Source: Eubacterium sp. (GTDB lineage Bacteria; Bacillota; Clostridia; Oscillospirales; Acutalibacteraceae). From it: 11,571 bases of DNA. Made by a program: the position numbers and the translations under genes. The notes beneath the pieces are model-generated. The model worked only from the letters and a program-made list of their open reading frames with translations, ran no database searches and had not been told where the DNA came from. Each line of letters opens with the position of its first letter. The first letter of the stretch is position 1. Location: positions 1 to 11,571 of the forward strand of contig JAILGO010000155.1 in NCBI GenBank assembly GCA_024696725.1, read 5' to 3'. Below are positions 5,605-11,571 of this stretch, piece by piece.

Positions 5605-7186
5605 CGAAATAAAGCTTTCGCTTGACGAGGACGAGGCGCTTCTCAGGGCGAAAGCTTCAAAAATACTTAAGGTAAATGAAAAGTACATAAAAAGTCTTAC
5701 AATCTATAAAAAGAGCGTCGACGCGAGAAAAAAGGACAGCGTTCATTTTACTTACAGCGTCGACGTTGAAATATCGCTTGACGAGGAGCAGATTGTAAGA
5801 AAGTGCAAATCGGGCAAGGCGGTTATTGCAGCGCCTTACAGTTACGAAACGCCCGTTTGTCACAGGACGTCGAAATACCGTCCCGTTATCGTGGGCTTCG
5901 GTCCCGCAGGTATGCTTGCGGGTATTATTCTCGCCGAGTCAGGTCTCCGTCCGATTATCCTCGAGCGCGGAAAAGCTATCGAGGAGCGTCAGAGAGACGT
6001 TAACGAATTCTGGACGAAGGCGAAGCTTGACGAGGAGTCCAACGTTCAGTTCGGCGAGGGCGGCGCAGGCACTTTTTCAGACGGAAAGCTCACTACGGGA
6101 ATAAAAAGTCCGCACATAAAAAAGGTGCTCGACGAGCTTTACGAGGCGGGCGCGCCCGAGGAAATTCTTTATTCCTCGAAGCCGCATATCGGAACGGACA
6201 GGCTTGCGATAGTGGTTAAAAATATCCGTAAAAAGATAGAGAGACTCGGAGGCGAGATTTGGCTTGAAACGAGGCTTGACGAGCTTATTACGGCTAACGG
6301 CTTCGTTCACGGAGTCAGATATACAAGACGCGGAAAGCAGCTTGATTTAGAGACCGACTGCGTTATTATGGCGATAGGTCACAGCGCGCGCGACACGGTT
6401 GAAATGCTCTTTAAAATGGGCTGTGAAATCATACAGAAGCCGTTTTCGGTCGGCGCGAGAATTGAGCATCCGCAAAGCCTTATAAACAAGGCGCAGTACG
6501 GCGAATTCGCAGGTCATCCGAAGCTCGGCGCGGCAGATTACAAACTCGCGTGTCACGGTCTCCACGAACGCGGAGCTTACACCTTTTGTATGTGTCCCGG
6601 CGGTACGGTCGTAGCGGCGGCAAGCGAGAAAGGCGGAGTTATCGTAAACGGTATGAGCTCGCTTGCGAGAGACGGCGAAAACGCGAATTCTGCGCTTCTT
6701 GTAGGCATTGAGCCGAAGGACTTTCCGAGCGGGCATCCGCTTGCGGGAATATATTATCAGAGAGAAATTGAGAAGAAGGCTTATGAGCTTGCAGGCGGCG
6801 GATACAAAGCTCCCGCGCAGCTTGTCGGCGACTTTTTAAAAGGAGAAAAATCAACGGAGCTCGGCAGCGTTGAGCCGACCTATCCGCTCGGCGTAACGCT
6901 CACAAAGCTTGACGAATGCCTGCCCGAAAGGGTTACGGCGACGATGAGAAGCGCCATAACCGAAATGGACAAGAAGCTCAGCGGATTTGCGCTTTACGAC
7001 GCAGTGCTTACGGCGCCGGAGACGAGAAGCTCAAGCAGCGTAAGGATTCTCCGCGACGAGTTTTTACAGTGCGCAATACGCGGCGTTTATCCCTGTGGGG
7101 AGGGCGCGGGATATGCCGGCGGAATCGTTTCAGCGGCGGTCGACGGTATCAAATGCGCGCACGCGGTTCTGAGTAACGAGCATTGA
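5591..7186 (+). CDS. FAD-dependent dehydrogenase, COG2509 type
   Basis: A 531-residue protein. Residues 1-90 are a small N-terminal domain with the typical opening MIRINEIKL and KKSVDARKK (40-48). The FAD-binding Rossmann motif GFGPAG is at 102-107 with ILER at 123-126, followed by the family block QFGEGGAGTFSDGKL (153-167). CMCPGGTVVAAASE lies near the middle, and PCGEGAGYAGGIVSAAVDG near the C-terminus closes the flavin site. The length and ends match this widespread but poorly characterised group, whose reaction I cannot name. The ATG lies inside the end of the preceding flavoprotein gene (14-base overlap) with no strong ribosome site, so translation is probably coupled. The conserved N-terminus supports this start. 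Confidence 0.9.
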   Translation: MIRINEIKLSLDEDEALLRAKASKILKVNEKYIKSLTIYKKSVDARKKDSVHFTYSVDVEISLDEEQIVRKCKSGKAVIAAPYSYETPVCHRTSKYRPVIVGFGPAGMLAGIILAESGLRPIILERGKAIEERQRDVNEFWTKAKLDEESNVQFGEGGAGTFSDGKLTTGIKSPHIKKVLDELYEAGAPEEILYSSKPHIGTDRLAIVVKNIRKKIERLGGEIWLETRLDELITANGFVHGVRYTRRGKQLDLETDCVIMAIGHSARDTVEMLFKMGCEIIQKPFSVGARIEHPQSLINKAQYGEFAGHPKLGAADYKLACHGLHERGAYTFCMCPGGTVVAAASEKGGVIVNGMSSLARDGENANSALLVGIEPKDFPSGHPLAGIYYQREIEKKAYELAGGGYKAPAQLVGDFLKGEKSTELGSVEPTYPLGVTLTKLDECLPERVTATMRSAITEMDKKLSGFALYDAVLTAPETRSSSSVRILRDEFLQCAIRGVYPCGEGAGYAGGIVSAAVDGIKCAHAVLSNEH

Positions 7187-7212
7187 TACCGAATTAATTA
7201 TCAGGTATGAAA

Positions 7213-7698
7213 ATGAAAAAGGAAAAAAAGATAATTATTATAATACTGATTGTTCTGTGCTGTGCGGTAATTGCAGGAGGAATTTTTATGCTTTTTAACA
7301 GGAACAGCGACGCAATTAAAGAGATTACCGATTTTAAAAGCATTAACCTTCGGTTCAGCGGTATGCGTATCATCGAGGAATACGAGATTATAAATAACGG
7401 CGACAAAGCTGAAATCTCTTATTATCATATCGTTTTCGACGGTGACAAGGATAAAAGAGAGCTTCAAAAAAGCGCCGTCTGTGACGTACGTGAGGTTATC
7501 GACGTTCTCAACGAATGCAGGGCGGAAAAATGGAACGGCTTCCACGGTAAGCACCCGAAGGGCGTGCTCGACGGAAGAATGTTCACGTTCGAGGCAACCG
7601 TCAACGGCTCGGACAAAATACACGCCGACGGCTCGGAGAATTTTCCGAAAAATTTCAAAAAATTTGAGGAATGGCTCAAAAATAAGTTATATGATTAA
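7213..7698 (+). CDS. Small membrane-anchored protein of unknown function
   Basis: I do not recognise a named family. The protein has a lysine-rich start, one hydrophobic helix (about residues 6-28) without a lipoprotein box (the Cys pair follows IVL, not a small residue), and then a soluble domain of about 130 residues predicted to lie outside the cell. The C-terminal part, WNGFHGKHPKGVLDG followed by a segment ending GSENFPKNFKKFEEWL, resembles a domain of unknown function seen in small Firmicute lipoproteins. An ATG six bases earlier (7207) is possible, but the only AGG ribosome site (7203-7205) is correctly spaced for 7213. The gene follows the COG2509 gene after a short gap and ends at the shared terminator, so it is probably the last gene of that unit. 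Confidence 0.75.
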   Translation: MKKEKKIIIIILIVLCCAVIAGGIFMLFNRNSDAIKEITDFKSINLRFSGMRIIEEYEIINNGDKAEISYYHIVFDGDKDKRELQKSAVCDVREVIDVLNECRAEKWNGFHGKHPKGVLDGRMFTFEATVNGSDKIHADGSENFPKNFKKFEEWLKNKLYD

Positions 7699-7725
7699 AA
7701 AGGGAGGGCGTAATGCCCTCCCTTT
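7699..7725. terminator. Bidirectional terminator between convergent units
   Basis: An 11-bp perfect stem (AAAGGGAGGGC 7699-7709 with GCCCTCCCTTT 7715-7725) with a five-base loop. On the minus strand it continues into five T, a good terminator for the atp operon. On the plus strand the stem ends in TTT followed by CAATATTATT, somewhat weaker, and it begins one base past the stop codon of the small membrane protein. Confidence 0.9.
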
Positions 7726-7754
7726 CAATATTATTCGTTATTTTGCGAACGGAG

Positions 7755-8165
7755 TTACACCTCGTGGCGGTTTTTGACCTTAAGACGCTCCATAGCTCTT
7801 GCAAGGCTCGTCTGCGACTGGTGATACTCGAAAAGCGAGTGCTCCTGTCGGAGAACCTCCTGAGCGCGCTGCGCCGCCTCTTCCGCTCTGTTTTTATCAA
7901 TTTCCTCGGGGAGTTCGGCTGAGATGCACACAACGTTAGCGGTATTATTGAAAAACTCAATTATTCCGCTTCCTATAAACGCCTCTATTATTTCTCCCCC
8001 GTCCGTAACGATTTTCATTTCGCCGAAATCTATCGCGGCTACTATATTTTCGTGGTGAGCGAGAAAGCCCTTCAGTCCGTCGGAAAGCGGGAGAACGAGC
8101 TCCTGCGCCTCTCCGTCGAAGAAGGTACGGTTAGAAGCGACTATTCTCAGTTTAAACGTACTCAT
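7755..8165 (-). CDS. atpC: ATP synthase epsilon subunit (F1)
   Basis: A 136-residue protein with the two usual parts of F1 epsilon: an N-terminal beta-sandwich opening MSTFKLRIVASNRTFFDGEA and containing GLKGFLAHHENIVAAI, and a C-terminal helical hairpin (from about residue 85, rich in Glu, Ala and Arg) that in other species moves to inhibit ATP hydrolysis. It sits on the central stalk with gamma. The AAGGTGA ribosome site overlaps the atpD stop codon, and the gap is 9 bases. It is the last gene of the operon, as usual, and is followed by the shared terminator. Confidence 0.96.
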   Translation of the reverse strand: MSTFKLRIVASNRTFFDGEAQELVLPLSDGLKGFLAHHENIVAAIDFGEMKIVTDGGEIIEAFIGSGIIEFFNNTANVVCISAELPEEIDKNRAEEAAQRAQEVLRQEHSLFEYHQSQTSLARAMERLKVKNRHEV

Positions 8166-8174
8166 AAAATCACC

Positions 8175-9572
<1,398 letters not shown>

Positions 9573-9577
9573 CTAAG

Positions 9578-10471
9578 TTATTTTCTTTCTTCTTTTTTTC
9601 TTCGCGCTCCGCCGATAACCTCGGTTATCTCCTGAGTTATGGCGGACTGTCTTGCGCGGTTATACGATACCGTCAGCTCTTTAATCATATCGCTTGCGCT
9701 TCCCGTTGCGTTCTGCATAGCGAGCATCCTCGCGTTGTGCTCCGAACAGAAGGACTCGACAAGAGCGCCGTAAATATATCCCGTAATATAGTCGGGAACG
9801 ATATGCTCGAATACCGTTTCGGGATTCGGAATGAACGTCGCGTTCCCGTAGCGGTCTACAAGCTCGTTTTCGACGGTTTCAATTCTTTCAGCCCTTAGCG
9901 GCAGTATCTTTTTACACTGTACCTCGACGCTCATAGAATTAATCATTTTAGTATAAATTATATAGAGATCGTCGATTTTTTCCTCAAGAAACAGCTCGAC
10001 AAGACGTACCGAAATATGTCTCGCTCTGTTTACGTTGGGATTCTGAACGGTGTAATTGAAATTAATATCAATAGGTATATTCTTTTTTTCAAAATAGTGC
10101 TTACCGAGCTGTCCTACTACAAAAAGCATATCGGGTCCGTCAGCCGCTATCATTTTTTCGGCGAGCTTTATAACGTTATGATTATAAGCTCCCGCGAGTC
10201 CCTTATCCGCAGTAATAACAAGGTATCCCGCAACTCTTTCGTTAAAGCCCTTTTTCGGTCTTTCGTCGAAGTAACGGTTACCCGCGCCGGGAGAGGTCTC
10301 GAGAATTTTAGCGAGCGAGTCCTGTATCATATCAAAATACGGCTCGGTATTCTTCAGCTCGCGTCTTGCCTTCTGAAGCTTCGACGAGGACACCATATAC
10401 ATCGCGTTGGTAATCTTCATAGTGTCCTTAATCGACTTCATACGGTTTTGAATTTCTCTTGCGTTAGGCAT
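9578..10471 (-). CDS. atpG: ATP synthase gamma subunit (F1 rotor shaft)
   Basis: A 297-residue gamma subunit of near-normal length. The N-terminal helix [20 protein letters not shown] and the C-terminal helix (YNRARQSAITQEITEVIGGA, 270-289) together form the coiled-coil axle that rotates inside the alpha-beta hexamer. The middle is the usual Rossmann-like lobe. The start codon shares its A with the atpA stop codon (TAATG), indicating coupled translation. A GGGGA ribosome site lies within the end of atpA. A short basic tail, RRKKEERK, follows the conserved C-terminal helix. Confidence 0.96.
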   Translation of the reverse strand: MPNAREIQNRMKSIKDTMKITNAMYMVSSSKLQKARRELKNTEPYFDMIQDSLAKILETSPGAGNRYFDERPKKGFNERVAGYLVITADKGLAGAYNHNVIKLAEKMIAADGPDMLFVVGQLGKHYFEKKNIPIDINFNYTVQNPNVNRARHISVRLVELFLEEKIDDLYIIYTKMINSMSVEVQCKKILPLRAERIETVENELVDRYGNATFIPNPETVFEHIVPDYITGYIYGALVESFCSEHNARMLAMQNATGSASDMIKELTVSYNRARQSAITQEITEVIGGARRKKEERK

Positions 10472-11571
10472 TATTCAATCCCCGCTTTTTTATTATAAGC
10501 GTCAATTACCTTAAGGATATCTTCCTTCGTTTCGTCGGACAGCTGTTTTGAGCGCGTAATCTCGTCGATTATATCGGATTGCTCCGCTTTAAAGTATTCA
10601 AGGAGCTTATTCTGATAGCGTTTAAGCTCCGACTTATTGATTCCGACGAAGCGCTTATTAATCGCGCCGACAAGAGTTATAACCTGCTCTGCGAGCGAAA
10701 GAGGCCTGCCGAGCGGCTGCTTAAGCAGCTCCATAAGTCCCGCGCCGTAAACGAGCTGAGCCTTTGTATCCTCGTCCAAATCGGAGGAAAACTGGGTAAA
10801 TACCTCCATTTCCCTGAACTGAGCGAGGTCAACTCGAAGCGAGCCCGCCGCCTTTTTCATAGCCTTTGTCTGCGCCGCGCCGCCTACTCGGGACACGGAA
10901 AGTCCAACGTTTACCGCAGGACGCTGACCGCTGAAGAAAAGGTCGCTTTCAAGATAAATCTGGCCGTCGGTAATCGAGATAACGTTAGTCGGAATATAAG
11001 CCGATACGTCGCCCGCCTGAGTTTCAATAATAGGCAGAGCGGTAATTGAACCGCCGCCGAGCTCGGGAACGAGACGGCTCGAGCGCTCGAGCAGACGCGA
11101 ATGAAGATAGAACACGTCGCCGGGATAAGCCTCTCGTCCGGGCGGTCTTTCAAGCAGAAGCGAAATAGCGCGGTATGCAACCGCGTGCTTACTTAAATCG
11201 TCGTATACAATAAGGCAGTCCTTGCCCTTATACATAAAATATTCAGCGATAGCCGTAGCCGAATAGGGTGAAATGTACTGAAGCGAAGCGGGGTCGGAGG
11301 CTGAAGCGCATACTACTACAGTATAGTCGAGAGCGCCGTGCTTTTTCAAATCCGATACAAGCTTTGCGACGGTTGACGCCTTCTGACCTATCGCGTTATA
11401 TATACAGATACAGTTTTTACCCTTTTGATTAATAATCGTGTCAAGCGCGATTGAGGTTTTTCCCGTCTGTCTGTCGCCGATAATAAGCTCTCGCTGTCCC
11501 CTTCCTATCGGGAACATACTGTCGATAGCGAGGATTCCCGTTTCAAGCGGTTCGGACACGGAAAGTCTGTC
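10471..11571 (-). CDS. atpA: ATP synthase alpha subunit (F1), 5' end outside window
   Basis: The visible 366 codons start in mid-gene at [12 protein letters not shown] and run to the natural stop. Against the family's roughly 500 residues, about the first 135 are missing because the window ends. Walker A GDRQTGKT is at visible residues 32-39. The signature [10 protein letters not shown] is followed by RVGG, containing the arginine that reaches into the neighbouring catalytic site. The helical C-terminal domain is complete. An in-frame GTG at 11557-11559 is an internal valine codon, not a start. Alpha is the non-catalytic nucleotide-binding partner of beta. The order atpA-atpG-atpD-atpC is canonical, so atpH should lie just to the right. 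Confidence 0.96.
   Translation of the reverse strand, partial: DRLSVSEPLETGILAIDSMFPIGRGQRELIIGDRQTGKTSIALDTIINQKGKNCICIYNAIGQKASTVAKLVSDLKKHGALDYTVVVCASASDPASLQYISPYSATAIAEYFMYKGKDCLIVYDDLSKHAVAYRAISLLLERPPGREAYPGDVFYLHSRLLERSSRLVPELGGGSITALPIIETQAGDVSAYIPTNVISITDGQIYLESDLFFSGQRPAVNVGLSVSRVGGAAQTKAMKKAAGSLRVDLAQFREMEVFTQFSSDLDEDTKAQLVYGAGLMELLKQPLGRPLSLAEQVITLVGAINKRFVGINKSELKRYQNKLLEYFKAEQSDIIDEITRSKQLSDETKEDILKVIDAYNKKAGIE

Noticed and set aside
6347..6736. A 129-codon minus-strand open frame opposite the COG2509 gene
   Set aside because: It is arginine-rich shadow translation of a conserved gene, without start signals.
10016..11049. Long plus-strand open frames (160 and 156 codons) opposite atpG and atpA
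   Set aside because: They are antisense to highly conserved atp genes. Their composition is that of a shadow frame, with no family resemblance.
11557..11559. GTG as the start of the right-edge atpA frame
   Set aside because: The frame stays open to the window edge with conserved alpha-subunit residues (DRLSV), so this is an internal codon of a gene cut by the edge.

Overview
The window reads as chromosomal core-genome DNA from a low-to-moderate GC Firmicute, most likely a class Clostridia bacterium of the Ruminococcaceae/Oscillospiraceae type. This placement is inferred from the gene order rpmG-secE-nusG-rplK-rplA followed by an L10-type leader, strong AGGAGG ribosome sites, sigma-A promoters of the form TTGACA-N17-TATAAT, and flavoprotein families common in gut Clostridia. 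I see no phage, transposase, CRISPR, tRNA or rRNA signal. No stretch longer than about 260 bases lacks a gene or a recognisable control element.

Left part (1-4370, minus strand): a ribosomal/transcription cluster read right to left. A consensus promoter (4338-4366) drives rpmG (L33), secE, nusG, rplK (L11) and rplA (L1), ending at a strong intrinsic terminator (1798-1827). A FAD-dependent oxidoreductase with its own candidate promoter then sits between rplA and the next unit. That next unit begins with a perfect sigma-A promoter (136-164) and a leader RNA (14-130) that I recognise as the ribosomal protein L10 autoregulatory leader, with a terminator at its end. The regulated rplJ-rplL genes should lie just off the left edge. 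The expected synteny is therefore complete except for the inserted flavoenzyme.

Middle part (4360-7725, plus strand): a divergently transcribed unit starts from a promoter region whose -35 element overlaps that of rpmG. It encodes an HI0933/BaiN/YhiN-family flavoprotein, an overlapping second flavoprotein of the COG2509 type, and a small membrane-anchored protein of unknown function. A bidirectional hairpin terminator (7699-7725) separates it from the convergent unit.

Right part (7755-11571, minus strand): the 3' half of an F-type ATP synthase operon, atpA (5' end cut by the window edge), atpG, atpD and atpC. Short gaps and a TAATG stop/start overlap point to translational coupling.

Most genes are housekeeping: translation, protein export, transcription elongation and energy conversion. 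The points most worth a second look are the L10 leader with a legible antiterminator/terminator switch, the overlapping divergent promoters linking a flavoprotein pair to a ribosomal operon, the flavoenzyme inserted between rplA and the L10 leader, an unusual glutamate-rich C-terminal tail on SecE, and a hairpin-rich nusG-rplK spacer. I did not find convincing evidence of a wholly new multi-gene system.
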